From the NCBI RefSeq assembly GCF_001544795.2, contig NZ_FCOI02000024.1:44375-108374 (forward strand): DNA of 64,000 nt. The letters run 5' to 3'. This document shows positions 17,535 through 26,534 of this stretch, in pieces. The stretch comes from Caballeronia temeraria (GTDB lineage: Bacteria; Pseudomonadota; Gammaproteobacteria; Burkholderiales; Burkholderiaceae). A model generated the notes under the pieces. It was not told where the DNA came from, made no database searches, and saw only the letters and a program-made list of their open reading frames with translations. The translations under genes were made by a program, and so were the position numbers. The first letter of the stretch is position 1; each line of letters starts with the position of its first letter.

Positions 17535-19157
17535 ATGGAATTGACAGAAACAGTCGTCGAAAAGCGCGCAGAGAAGCCGAAGCTCCTTTCTTCACGCACG
17601 TTGCCGGCTTTGCTGGCAGCACGCGCAGCGCGAAACGGTAATCAACCTCTTTTCTCTGATGGATCGACCGAATGGAGCGGTGCCGATGCCCTTGAGATCG
17701 CATCCCGCCGCGCCGGTGCACTCGCCGCTCATGGCGTCAAGCGGGGCGATCACGTCGCGCTGCTTTGCGGAAACCGGATCGAATTCATGGAGATGGTCCT
17801 TGGCTGCGGATGGCTTGGAGCTGTAGTCGTGCCGATCAACACGGCCTCGCGCGGCCCGCAACTCGAACACATCCTTCGTAACAGCGGCGCGCGTCTGCTA
17901 GTCGCAGAAGCGCAACTTGTGGATGTCGTGCACGCGCTGCCGGCGCGAGATCTTCCTCTCGAGCACATCTGGCTTATCGACGAGCCCGCGGCACATTCGC
18001 TTCCACCTCGTTACGAGACATCCGCGTTTCCGCCGCCGGCAGAGTCGATTCCAGCTGCGAAGCTCGAAAACGGAGACGCTTTGGCCGTGCTGTATACGTC
18101 GGGCACGTCCGGGTTGTCGAAAGGTGTGATTTGCCCGCACGCCCAGTTCTACTGGTGGGGATACAACACTTCGCATGATCTGGGCGTCGTCGCGGGCGAC
18201 ATCCTGTACACGTGCCTGCCGCTCTTTCATACCAACGCACTCAACAGCTTCTTTCAGGCCTTGCTGAACGACGCACAACTCGTCGTAGGTCGGCGTTTCT
18301 CGGCAAGCGGCTTCTTCGACGCGTTGGTGACCACGCGAGCGACCATTACGTTTGTTCTCGGCGCGATGGTGCCCATCCTGCTGGGCCGGCCCGTAGCCGC
18401 GAACGAGCGTGGCCATCGGGTACGCGTCGCGCTCGCGCCGGGAGTGCCGGGACATTTCCAGGAAGAATTCACGGCGCGCTGCGGCATTGCACTGATCGAC
18501 GGTTACGGCTCGACGGAAACCAATGCGGTGATCGGCGGCGTGGCCAGCGCTCGACGCCCCGGATATATGGGCAAACTGGCTCAAGGTTTCGAAGCGCGCG
18601 TCGTCGATGAGCACGACGAGCCTGTCCCCGATGGCGAGCCCGGAGAGCTGGTCCTGCGTGCCAACGAGCCGTTTTCCTTTGCCAATGGCTATCTCGGCAT
18701 GGCCGCGGAAACAGTGAAGGCCTGGCGCAATCTCTGGTTCCACACGGGCGACCGCGTCATACGTGAGGCCGATGGCTATTTCCGCTTCGTCGATCGCCAG
18801 AAAGACGCGATCCGCCGCCGGGGCGAAAACATCTCCTCATACGAGGTCGAACAGGTCTTGTTGAGCCATCCTTCGGTCGAGACGGCAGCGGTTTTCGGCG
18901 TGAAGTCGACGCTCGCTGAAGACGAAGTGATGGCGGTAATCGGTCTGCGCGATGGCGAGGCGTTAGAGCCGCTTGATCTAGTGCGCTATTGCGAACCGCG
19001 GCTCCCTTACTTCGCGGTGCCCCGTTATCTTGACTTTGAACAGGAACTGCCCAAGACGGAAAACGGCAAAATCCAGAAGTTCAAATTGCGCGAGACCGGC
19101 GTCACTGTAACCACATGGGACCTCGAAACATCCGGATATCGGCTCAAGCGTCATTAA
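17535..19157 (+). CDS. AMP-forming acyl/aryl-CoA synthetase
   Basis: A 540-residue ANL-superfamily ligase. The phosphate-binding motif YTSGTSGLSKGV, the DGYGSTETNAV motif, the hinge region (HTGDRVIREADGYFRFVDRQKD) and the C-terminal catalytic lysine context PKTENGKIQKFKLRE are all present. It activates a carboxylic acid as an acyl-adenylate and then a CoA thioester. Start chosen at MELTETVV, with AGAGG upstream. As first gene of the cluster it implies that part of the pathway works on CoA esters, which the known 3-hydroxyanthranilate route does not need. Its similarity is closest to the carnitine/crotonobetaine-CoA ligase branch, judged by eye. Confidence 0.86.
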   Translation: MELTETVVEKRAEKPKLLSSRTLPALLAARAARNGNQPLFSDGSTEWSGADALEIASRRAGALAAHGVKRGDHVALLCGNRIEFMEMVLGCGWLGAVVVPINTASRGPQLEHILRNSGARLLVAEAQLVDVVHALPARDLPLEHIWLIDEPAAHSLPPRYETSAFPPPAESIPAAKLENGDALAVLYTSGTSGLSKGVICPHAQFYWWGYNTSHDLGVVAGDILYTCLPLFHTNALNSFFQALLNDAQLVVGRRFSASGFFDALVTTRATITFVLGAMVPILLGRPVAANERGHRVRVALAPGVPGHFQEEFTARCGIALIDGYGSTETNAVIGGVASARRPGYMGKLAQGFEARVVDEHDEPVPDGEPGELVLRANEPFSFANGYLGMAAETVKAWRNLWFHTGDRVIREADGYFRFVDRQKDAIRRRGENISSYEVEQVLLSHPSVETAAVFGVKSTLAEDEVMAVIGLRDGEALEPLDLVRYCEPRLPYFAVPRYLDFEQELPKTENGKIQKFKLRETGVTVTTWDLETSGYRLKRH

Positions 19158-19280
19158 GGTGACTGCGGACCTGTTGCAGGAACTCTGTGTGAGGCTCCGG
19201 AACAGGACGACCTGTGCAACGCATGCCAAACGAGATAGCAACATTGAGTACATCCGACAGATGTGCACGTGGAGACTCTG

Positions 19281-20624
19281 ATGACCAGCACGCGAACGTT
19301 TCATTCAGCAATCACGCCGCCTCAAGAGGCAACCCAGCCTCTCGCCGTCCCCGTCGATGAACGATCCCTGAGGCGAATCGTATTCGCGTCCGTCGCGGGC
19401 AACGCACTGGAATGGTACGACTTCTTCCTGTACAGCACTGCGGCGGCGCTCGTATTCGGTGACCTGTTCTTTCCGAAAGGAAGCGACCCGCTTGTCGGTA
19501 CGCTTGCAGCATTCGCGGGTTTCGCCGTCGGTTTTGCCGCACGTCCATTCGGTGGCGCCATCTTTGGCCACATTGGCGATCGCTATGGTCGCAAGAGCGC
19601 TCTGGTGTGGACGCTGTCGATGATGGGCGGTGCGACGTTTCTCATTGGCTTCTTGCCGACTTACTCACAAGTCGGACTGTGGGCGCCAGCGTTGCTGATG
19701 CTTCTGCGCATCGTGCAAGGCATCGCGGCCGGTGGCGAATGGGGCGGGGCCGTACTGATGATCAGCGAGTCGGCACCGCCGGAAAAACGCGGCTTTTATG
19801 CCTCAATGAGCCAGATCGGCGTCGGCGGCGGCTTTGTGCTGTCAGCTAGTGTGTTTTTCCTCGTACAGCTTCTGCCAAAAGACGCGTTCCTGACTTGGGG
19901 ATGGCGTATTCCTTTCCTGCTTTCGATCGCCATCTTCGGTGTCGGCGTCTACATTCGGTCGAGGCTGCCCGAAAGCGCCGAGTTCGCCAAGTCTGAGGCC
20001 GCCGGACGAAAGGCGCGCATGCCGGTTCTCGACGTGATTCGCAAATTCCCCAAGGAAATCCTGATGGCTATGGGGTTGCGTGTTGCGGAGAACGGCACGT
20101 CGTACATTGTCATTGCCTTTTCTCTGGTGTACGGGAAATTCATTGGCGTTCCAAATCAAGTCATGCTCGCCGGTGTGATCGTGTCGATGGCCGTCGAACT
20201 GATCACGCTGATGCTGTGGGGCCGCTTGTCCGACCGCATCGGTCGCAAGCCCGTGTACATGATCGGTGCCGTGGGCGTCGTCATTATTGCGTTTCCTTTT
20301 TTCTGGCTTCTCGATACCAAGATTCCGGCACTCATCTGGCTTGCATTTCTGCTCGGTAATGCTGTCTGCCATGGCGCCATGCTCGGCACGCAACCCGCCC
20401 TGATGGGCGAACTGTTCAGCACGGAGGTCCGTTACTCGGGCATGGCGCTTGGACACGAGGTTTCCGCCGTGTTTGCGGGTGGCTTGTCACCGATGCTGGC
20501 GACGGCACTGCTCGCTCATTACCACGCAGCTTGGCCGGTGGCCTTGCTCATGGCGACCCTCGGCATGATCACCGTGATCTCACTTGTCTTCACGCACGAG
20601 ACGGTTGCCCGTCGCGAGCGTTGA
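19281..20624 (+). CDS. MFS transporter, MHS type
   Basis: A 447-residue, 12-helix symporter with GNALEWYDFFLYSTA at helix 1 and GHIGDRYGRKSAL in the loop 2-3 motif. ATG 19281 follows GTGGAG; a GTG at 19263 is in frame but lacks a site. It lies 123 bases after the CoA ligase and 24 before the thiolase. It is presumably the uptake system for the cluster's aromatic acid. Confidence 0.9.
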   Translation: MTSTRTFHSAITPPQEATQPLAVPVDERSLRRIVFASVAGNALEWYDFFLYSTAAALVFGDLFFPKGSDPLVGTLAAFAGFAVGFAARPFGGAIFGHIGDRYGRKSALVWTLSMMGGATFLIGFLPTYSQVGLWAPALLMLLRIVQGIAAGGEWGGAVLMISESAPPEKRGFYASMSQIGVGGGFVLSASVFFLVQLLPKDAFLTWGWRIPFLLSIAIFGVGVYIRSRLPESAEFAKSEAAGRKARMPVLDVIRKFPKEILMAMGLRVAENGTSYIVIAFSLVYGKFIGVPNQVMLAGVIVSMAVELITLMLWGRLSDRIGRKPVYMIGAVGVVIIAFPFFWLLDTKIPALIWLAFLLGNAVCHGAMLGTQPALMGELFSTEVRYSGMALGHEVSAVFAGGLSPMLATALLAHYHAAWPVALLMATLGMITVISLVFTHETVARRER

Positions 20625-20648
20625 ACGTCACGCTCAAGGAAATCGAAC

Positions 20649-21815
20649 ATGACATTCGACAAATGCGACGAGGCGCTGCTGACAGCCGGTGTGGAAATAC
20701 CGTATCGGCGACAGCCTACCTCGGAGTCCACAGGCGACCTGCTTGCACAGGCATTTAGCGCCGCCCTGGATGAGTCGGGCTTTTCCGCGAAAGACGTCGA
20801 CGGACTTGGCGTAGCGTCTTTTACGCTGGCTCCCGACCATGCCATCGATCTCGCCTGGCGGCTCGGGCTCAGTCCGCGCTGGTGCATGGACGACTGTCAC
20901 GGTGGAGCAAGCGCCATCAATATGCTGCAACACGCGATACGCGCAATTCAGCATGGCGACGCGAACGTCATTGCGCTGGTGTCCGGTGACCGGTTCGAGC
21001 CGGCTGACTTCAAACACTTGGTCGATCACTACAACCTGACGACGCGCAACTGGTTGCGGCCGCTGGAGTCGGGCGGGCCGAACGGACTGTTCGCGATGCT
21101 CACAGAGCGTCATGCGAAGCATCACAACCTGACCCGCCGCGACTATGGAGCGCTTTGCGTCGCGCAACGCGCCTGGGCGGGACTGAACCCGAGCGCAGTC
21201 TATAGAGCGCCGCTGACGATCGACGAGTATCTCGAAGCGCCGATCATCGCTGATCCGTTGGGCCGATTCGATTGCGTACCCGTGGTAAGCGGCGCAAACG
21301 CTGTGATCATTGCGCGCGCCGATCTCGTGCGTCGCGCCCGTAACGTCCGTGTGCGCGCGCTGCAATGCCGTTACAACGGCGATCACCAGACAGGGGATGG
21401 CACTCAGACTTCATTGGCTTCGGTCGCCGGCGATTTGTGGCGGCAGGCGAGTGTCACGCCGGACGACATCGACATGGTCTCGGTCTACGACGACTACCCC
21501 GTGATGGCGATAGCGCAACTGGCCGATCTCGGCTTTGCGCCCGACGGCGACCTGCGCGCGATGATAGCGCGCATCGAGTCGCGCGACCTGCCGGTCAATA
21601 CATCCGGCGGACAGCTGTCCGCGGGGCAGGCAGGCGCTGCAGGCGGCATGCACGGTCTCGTGGAGGCGCTGACACAGTTGCGCGGGCGTGCGGGGGAACG
21701 GCAGGTGCGCAATGCCCGACTGGCGGTCGTGAGTGGCTATGGAATGGTCGAGTATCGCTATGGCATGTGTGCGAATGCCGTGGTGCTCGAAGCGGTCGAG
21801 CGAGGTGCGCAATGA
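20649..21815 (+). CDS. Thiolase-fold protein (SCPx/lipid-transfer-like)
   Basis: A 388-residue thiolase-superfamily protein of the type that works with a DUF35 partner. A Cys near residue 80 (MDDCHGGASAIN) occupies the usual nucleophile region, and a C-terminal NTSGGQLSAGQAGAAGG stretch corresponds to the HGxPxGxSG loop with its His replaced. The second catalytic Cys of true thiolases is not evident. Such proteins do thiolytic or retro-aldol/Claisen reactions on CoA esters. Stop and start overlap with the DUF35 gene, supporting a complex. Its role in this pathway is unassigned. Confidence 0.8.
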   Translation: MTFDKCDEALLTAGVEIPYRRQPTSESTGDLLAQAFSAALDESGFSAKDVDGLGVASFTLAPDHAIDLAWRLGLSPRWCMDDCHGGASAINMLQHAIRAIQHGDANVIALVSGDRFEPADFKHLVDHYNLTTRNWLRPLESGGPNGLFAMLTERHAKHHNLTRRDYGALCVAQRAWAGLNPSAVYRAPLTIDEYLEAPIIADPLGRFDCVPVVSGANAVIIARADLVRRARNVRVRALQCRYNGDHQTGDGTQTSLASVAGDLWRQASVTPDDIDMVSVYDDYPVMAIAQLADLGFAPDGDLRAMIARIESRDLPVNTSGGQLSAGQAGAAGGMHGLVEALTQLRGRAGERQVRNARLAVVSGYGMVEYRYGMCANAVVLEAVERGAQ

Positions 21816-22117
21816 CGCTAAAGGTATTCCAGTGCGAACAATGCGGTTTGACCGTATTTCCTGCGCGCTATCTCTGCTTCCAATGTGGTGCCGCCAAGTG
21901 GCGCGAGCGAGCGGCCGAACGCGGCACTATCGATGAATTGACCACCGTGCGCCGTCGCGTCGGTGCTCGAGACGGCGGGGACGTGCTTCTTGCGAGCGTT
22001 ACAACGGACGCTGGCCCGATCGTCATCGCGCGAATCGAGCGCGCCATGCGAGCTGGCGACGCCGTCAGGCTTGCGATCGACGAACAGAGCCGCGTTCTTG
22101 CACGGCCGATTGCGTGA
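21812..22117 (+). CDS. DUF35 OB-fold zinc-ribbon protein, thiolase partner
   Basis: A 101-residue protein. The N-terminal zinc ribbon has two CxxC pairs (CEQCG and CFQCG), followed by a short OB-fold region. DUF35 proteins form complexes with thiolase-like enzymes and are needed for their activity or CoA binding. It begins inside the thiolase stop codon (ATGA at 21812), so stoichiometric expression is expected. Confidence 0.85.
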   Translation: MTLKVFQCEQCGLTVFPARYLCFQCGAAKWRERAAERGTIDELTTVRRRVGARDGGDVLLASVTTDAGPIVIARIERAMRAGDAVRLAIDEQSRVLARPIA

Positions 22118-22230
22118 CCGAGGCGGCGATCGGCTGTTGAATGACGCCGGCAGAGCGGTGTAGGCGCCAGGATCCATGCAGCTTTGAACAAGCGCACGGA
22201 AAGGCAAATTCAATCAAGCAGGAGAAGGGT

Positions 22231-23721
22231 GTGACATCTCAATTGGCTTCCACCTCGCGCGACCGGCAACTGTTGCGCCATTACATCAAGGGTGAGTTTG
22301 TAGCGAACAGCACGACCTTTCCAAACCTGAGTCCGGTCGATGGTCGCAAGCTTGCCGATGTTTGCGAAGCGGACGCTGCGCTCGTCGATAGCGCCGTACG
22401 TGCGGCGCACGCGGCGCAAAAGGCTGGCTGGCGCGACACCACGCCTGCGCAACGGGCCGTATGGCTGCATAAGATCGCAGACGGCATCGAGGCTCGCTTC
22501 GAGGAGTTCGTAGCCGCTGAAGTTGCCGATACAGGTCGGCCTGTCGTGCAGGCCCGCACCCTCGACATCGCACGCGGCATAGCGAATTTCCGGACCTTCG
22601 CCGATCTTATCCGCACCGCGCATGGCGAATACTTCGAAACCTATGCTGCGGACGGCAGCGAACTGATCAACTATGTGACGCGAAAGCCGCTGGGCGTGAT
22701 TGGCATCATCTCGCCGTGGAATCTGCCTCTGTTGTTGTTCACGTGGAAGGTGGCGCCGGCGCTGGCCATGGGTAACTGCGTGGTCGCCAAGCCTTCGGAG
22801 GAAACGCCAAGCTCTGCAACGTTGCTTGCCGAAGTCATGCACGACGTCGGCTTGCCGGCCGGCGTCTTCAATCTGATTCATGGGCACGGACAGAACGCGG
22901 CTGGCGAATTCCTGACGCGTCATCCGGATATCAGCGCAATCACCTTCACAGGCGAGTCGCGCACCGGCAGCACGATCATGAAGGCTGTCGCGGACGGCGT
23001 GAAGGAGGTTTCTTTCGAGCTGGGCGGCAAGAACGCAGCCGTCGTGTTCGCGGATGCCGACTTCGATGCCGCGGTCGCTGGCGTCCTTCGATCGACTTTC
23101 ACGAACGCCGGCCAGGTTTGCCTTTGTAGTGAGCGGGTGTATGTGGAGCGGCCAATCTTCGAGCGCTTTGTCGCGGCGCTCAAGCAACAGGCGGAAACAC
23201 TGTGCGTCGGCGCGCCAGAAGATCCCGTTACGACAATGGGACCGCTCATTTCGCGCGGCCATCGGGACAAGGTGCTGTCGTATTTCCGTCTTGCCGTCGA
23301 AGAGGGCGCGAATGTCGTGACCGGCGGCGATGCACCGAGCTTTGGCGACGCGCGGGATGACGGTGCTTTTGTCATGCCGACCATTTGGACCGGTTTGCCC
23401 GACTCGGCGAGATGCGTACGAGAAGAGATTTTCGGACCGGTCTGCCACATCGCGCCGTTCGACAGCGAAGAGGAGGTTGTGAAGCGCGTCAATGACAGCG
23501 CTTATGGCCTTGCCGCAAGCATTTGGACGACACAGCTTGCACGCGGACATCGGGTTGCCAAGCAAATCGAGACTGGAATCGTATGGGTCAATGCCTGGTT
23601 CGTGCGCGACCTGCGCACGCCCTTCGGCGGCGCCAAACTGTCGGGGCTAGGACGCGAGGGCGGTCGCCATTCGCTCGACTTTTATTCCGAATTGACGAAC
23701 GTGTGCGTGAGGATCGCATGA
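22231..23721 (+). CDS. nbaE: 2-aminomuconic 6-semialdehyde dehydrogenase
   Basis: A 496-residue NAD-dependent aldehyde dehydrogenase of the AmnC/DmpC branch. The catalytic Cys sits in NAGQVCLCSERVYVE and the general base Glu in FELGGKN; FTGESRTGSTIMK is characteristic of the hydroxymuconic/aminomuconic semialdehyde group. It oxidises 2-aminomuconate 6-semialdehyde to 2-aminomuconate. The GTG at 22231 is chosen because GGAGAAGG lies just upstream; the frame from 22141 has no site. It overlaps the deaminase gene by four bases, and its neighbours supply the steps before and after. Confidence 0.88.
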   Translation: MTSQLASTSRDRQLLRHYIKGEFVANSTTFPNLSPVDGRKLADVCEADAALVDSAVRAAHAAQKAGWRDTTPAQRAVWLHKIADGIEARFEEFVAAEVADTGRPVVQARTLDIARGIANFRTFADLIRTAHGEYFETYAADGSELINYVTRKPLGVIGIISPWNLPLLLFTWKVAPALAMGNCVVAKPSEETPSSATLLAEVMHDVGLPAGVFNLIHGHGQNAAGEFLTRHPDISAITFTGESRTGSTIMKAVADGVKEVSFELGGKNAAVVFADADFDAAVAGVLRSTFTNAGQVCLCSERVYVERPIFERFVAALKQQAETLCVGAPEDPVTTMGPLISRGHRDKVLSYFRLAVEEGANVVTGGDAPSFGDARDDGAFVMPTIWTGLPDSARCVREEIFGPVCHIAPFDSEEEVVKRVNDSAYGLAASIWTTQLARGHRVAKQIETGIVWVNAWFVRDLRTPFGGAKLSGLGREGGRHSLDFYSELTNVCVRIA

Positions 23722-24143
23722 ATCAGACCACCGAAGGGCGTGTCGTGCCGGGCAAGGCGACGCCGCGCGGGCGCTTCCCGCACATCACGCGCGCTGGTGA
23801 TTTTCTGTTTGTATCGGGCACGAGTTCACGACGTCCGGACAACACAATCGATGGCGCATCGGCTGACGAATTCGGCACTGCCGCGCTCGATATTCGTCGA
23901 CAGACGCGCGCCGTCATCGAAAACATGCGGGACATTCTGAAGAGCGAGGGCGCTGACCTTTCGAACCTTGTTGAAATCTCTGCGTTCCTCGTCAATATGA
24001 GCGATTTTGGTGGCTACAACGAAGTGTATGCGGAGTATTTCGACGAGACGGGTCCAGCACGAACAACTGTCGCCGTTCACCAGCTGCCGCATCCGCACCT
24101 GCTCGTCGAGATGAAGGCCGTCGCATACCTGCCGGTACGCTGA
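23718..24143 (+). CDS. nbaF: 2-aminomuconate deaminase (RidA superfamily)
   Basis: A 141-residue RidA-fold protein, the same size as AmnD/NbaF. It removes the amino group of 2-aminomuconate to give 4-oxalocrotonate (2-oxo-3-hexenedioate). Recognisable are GRFPHITRAGDFLFVSGTSS near the N-terminus and the C-terminal PHPHLLVEMKAVAYLP. Placement directly between the semialdehyde dehydrogenase and the ring-cleavage dioxygenase favours this over a generic imine deaminase. Confidence 0.87.
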   Translation: MNQTTEGRVVPGKATPRGRFPHITRAGDFLFVSGTSSRRPDNTIDGASADEFGTAALDIRRQTRAVIENMRDILKSEGADLSNLVEISAFLVNMSDFGGYNEVYAEYFDETGPARTTVAVHQLPHPHLLVEMKAVAYLPVR

Positions 24144-24191
24144 AAAGCGAACCGCACGCTTGACATACCGATTCCTCTAAGTGAGACAAGC

Positions 24192-24725
24192 ATGCTGAGT
24201 TACGGAAAGCCGTTCAATTTCGAACGTTGGATCGACGAGCACGCGCATCTATTGAAACCTCCTGTTGGCAACCAGCAGGTCTGGCAAGACAGCGACTTCA
24301 TCGTCACAGTGGTGGGCGGACCGAACTATCGAACCGACTACCACGATGATCCGCTCGAAGAGTTTTTCTATCAATTGCGTGGCAACGCTTACCTCAATGT
24401 GTTGCTCGACGGCAAGCGCGAGCGCGTCGAATTGAAGGAGGGCGATGTGTTCCTGTTGCCCCCGCACGTACGTCATTCGCCGCAGCGACCCGAGCCGGGT
24501 AGCGCCTGCCTCGTAATAGAGCGTCAACGTCCGGAAGGCACTGTGGATGGATTCGAGTGGTATTGCGATGCCTGCGGCGAGCGCGTTCATCGCGTCGAGC
24601 TGCAACTCCAGAGCATCGTTACCGACTTGCCCCCGCTCTTCGACGCGTTCTACGCATCGGAAGAAAAGCGTCGCTGTCCACGCTGCGGTGTCGTTCATCC
24701 GGGCAAGCAAGGCCGAACCGATTAA
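24192..24725 (+). CDS. nbaC: 3-hydroxyanthranilate 3,4-dioxygenase
   Basis: A 177-residue cupin extradiol dioxygenase that opens 3-hydroxyanthranilate to 2-amino-3-carboxymuconate semialdehyde. The iron ligands His51, Glu57 and His95 and the four cysteines of the rubredoxin-like second site (125, 128, 162, 165) fall at the positions known for the Cupriavidus enzyme. It is full length and apparently intact. This is the diagnostic gene of the cluster. Confidence 0.95.
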   Translation: MLSYGKPFNFERWIDEHAHLLKPPVGNQQVWQDSDFIVTVVGGPNYRTDYHDDPLEEFFYQLRGNAYLNVLLDGKRERVELKEGDVFLLPPHVRHSPQRPEPGSACLVIERQRPEGTVDGFEWYCDACGERVHRVELQLQSIVTDLPPLFDAFYASEEKRRCPRCGVVHPGKQGRTD

Positions 24726-24750
24726 CCGAACCCGCTTAAAGCGAATCACC

Positions 24751-25785
24751 ATGACAGTTCGAATTGACATGCATTCTCACTTCTTTCCGCGAATTTCGCA
24801 GAACGAAGCAAGGGTACTCGATCCGGAGCACGCGCCGTGGCTCAGGGTAGAGGCGGACGGCGAGACCGGGATGATCATGACAGGCGAGCGTGATTTCCGA
24901 CCCGTCTATCGCGCTTTGTGGGACCCCGCCACGCGGATCGCGGAGATGGACAGGTGCGGCGTAGACATCCAGCTTATGTGCGCGACACCTGTGATGTTCG
25001 GCTACCGGTACGGCGCAATGGCGGCACATGAATGGGCCATGCGGATGAACGATCGCGCGCTGGAATTCTGCTCGCACGCGCCGCAGCGCCTGATGCCGTT
25101 GGCGCAAGTGCCGCTGCAAGACGTCGAACTGGCATGCCGGGAGGCCACGCGTGCACACCGTGCCGGTCATCGGGGCGTGCAGATCGGCAATCACCTCGGC
25201 GCGCGCGATCTCGACGACGATCACCTCGTGACGTTTCTCACGCATTGCGCTAACGACGATATACCGGTGCTCGTGCATCCCTGGGACATGATGACGGACG
25301 GTCGCATGAAGAAGTGGATGTTGCCCTGGCTCGTCGCCATGCCGGCTGAAACACAGTTGAGCATAGTGTCGCTGATTCTTTCGGGGGCGTTCGAACGCAT
25401 CCCGAAGACACTCAAACTGTGCTTCGCCCACGGCGGCGGCAGCTTTGCGTTCTTATTGGGGCGCGTCCAGAACGCGTGGGAGCAACGAGACATCGTTCGA
25501 GAGAATTGCCCGAATCCGCCAGCTTCATACGTGGATCGCTTTCACGTCGATAGTGCGGTCTTCAGCGATGGTGCATTGCGGCTACTCGTGGAGACGATGG
25601 GCGAAGACGGTGTGTTGCTCGGCTCCGATTATCCGTTTCCACTCGGCGAGAAGGTGGTCGGCGACCTGGTAGCGAATCACCCGCAATTGAGCGACGCAGC
25701 AAAGACGAAAATTCTTGGCGTCAATTCCCAACGTTTTTTCAACCTGGCGCCTCAGTCGGGTTCAGGAGGTCGTAATGCAAATTGA
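24751..25785 (+). CDS. nbaD: 2-amino-3-carboxymuconate-6-semialdehyde decarboxylase
   Basis: A 344-residue amidohydrolase-fold decarboxylase (ACMSD). Zinc ligands visible: the His-x-His pair in DMHSHFFP (residues 8 and 10), a His in VLVHPWDM and the Asp in LGSDYPFPLGE. It removes CO2 from the ring-cleavage product to give 2-aminomuconate semialdehyde, diverting it from spontaneous closure to quinolinate. The ATG is 25 bases after the dioxygenase. Its last 11 bases overlap the SDR gene. Confidence 0.93.
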   Translation: MTVRIDMHSHFFPRISQNEARVLDPEHAPWLRVEADGETGMIMTGERDFRPVYRALWDPATRIAEMDRCGVDIQLMCATPVMFGYRYGAMAAHEWAMRMNDRALEFCSHAPQRLMPLAQVPLQDVELACREATRAHRAGHRGVQIGNHLGARDLDDDHLVTFLTHCANDDIPVLVHPWDMMTDGRMKKWMLPWLVAMPAETQLSIVSLILSGAFERIPKTLKLCFAHGGGSFAFLLGRVQNAWEQRDIVRENCPNPPASYVDRFHVDSAVFSDGALRLLVETMGEDGVLLGSDYPFPLGEKVVGDLVANHPQLSDAAKTKILGVNSQRFFNLAPQSGSGGRNAN

Positions 25786-26488
25786 AGGCTGCGTGGCATT
25801 CGTGACGGGCGCCGACCGCGGGCTCGGTGCGGGTCTGCTCAAAGCGTTGCTGGAGCGGGGCGCGCTCAAGGTCTATGCCGGCGTCAAGAAAATAAAAGGC
25901 GTCGCTGACGGTGATCCCCGCGTCGTGCCGGTTGAAGTGGACATCACGAACATCGAACAGGTGGCGAGCGCGGCGTCGAACGCCAAAGACATCACGCTAC
26001 TGATCAACAACGCAGGACTGAACCGCACGCAGCCGGTACTCGAAACCAATGACGCGGAAGCGGCGCGGGCCGAGATGGAGGTGAATTACTTCGGCACATT
26101 AAACATGATGCGTGCATTCTCACCGGCGCTCAAATCGAACGGCGGCGCCATCATTAACATTCTTTCGATACTCGCGCGCGTTGCCCTGCCGTCCATGGCC
26201 TCGCTAAGTGCATCGAAGGCAGCGGCTCTTCGAATGACGGAAGGCGCACGAGCGGAACTCGCGCCGCATCACATTCGGGTCATTTCTGTTCTTCCCGGAC
26301 CCATCGACACGGAAATGAGCCGGAACGTCCCGCCTCCAAAGATTCCAGTGGAAGAAGCAGTCGACGCGGTGCTGGCAGCATTGGAGGGCGGAGCGGACGA
26401 GGTCTACATGGGCGCGATGGCAGAAGAGATCGCTCGTGGACTCGCCGTGGATCGTCAGGGGCTGCACGCGCGCCTTTTGATGCTTTGA
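25775..26488 (+). CDS. Short-chain dehydrogenase/reductase lacking the catalytic Tyr
   Basis: A 237-residue classical-length SDR. The cofactor motif TGADRGLG, the NNAG motif and the catalytic Ser131 (INILS) are present, but the YxxxK site reads LSASK: Leu144 replaces the Tyr, with Lys148 kept. Codon 26204-26206 is CTA, so the change is not one base away from Tyr. A strong AGGAGG sets the start inside the end of nbaD. It is absent from the known nba pathway. It may be a non-redox SDR, a cofactor-binding scaffold, or an enzyme using another acid. Confidence 0.85.
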   Translation: MQIEGCVAFVTGADRGLGAGLLKALLERGALKVYAGVKKIKGVADGDPRVVPVEVDITNIEQVASAASNAKDITLLINNAGLNRTQPVLETNDAEAARAEMEVNYFGTLNMMRAFSPALKSNGGAIINILSILARVALPSMASLSASKAAALRMTEGARAELAPHHIRVISVLPGPIDTEMSRNVPPPKIPVEEAVDAVLAALEGGADEVYMGAMAEEIARGLAVDRQGLHARLLML

Positions 26489-26534
26489 GCCAACCCGGAA
26501 CCCGCAATAACGGTGCATTGAGTAAAGGACGAAG

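Noticed and set aside
22210..23565. 451-codon minus-strand frame opposite the aldehyde dehydrogenase gene
   Set aside because: A shadow frame; the plus strand carries the catalytic Cys and Glu motifs and a GGAGAAGG site.
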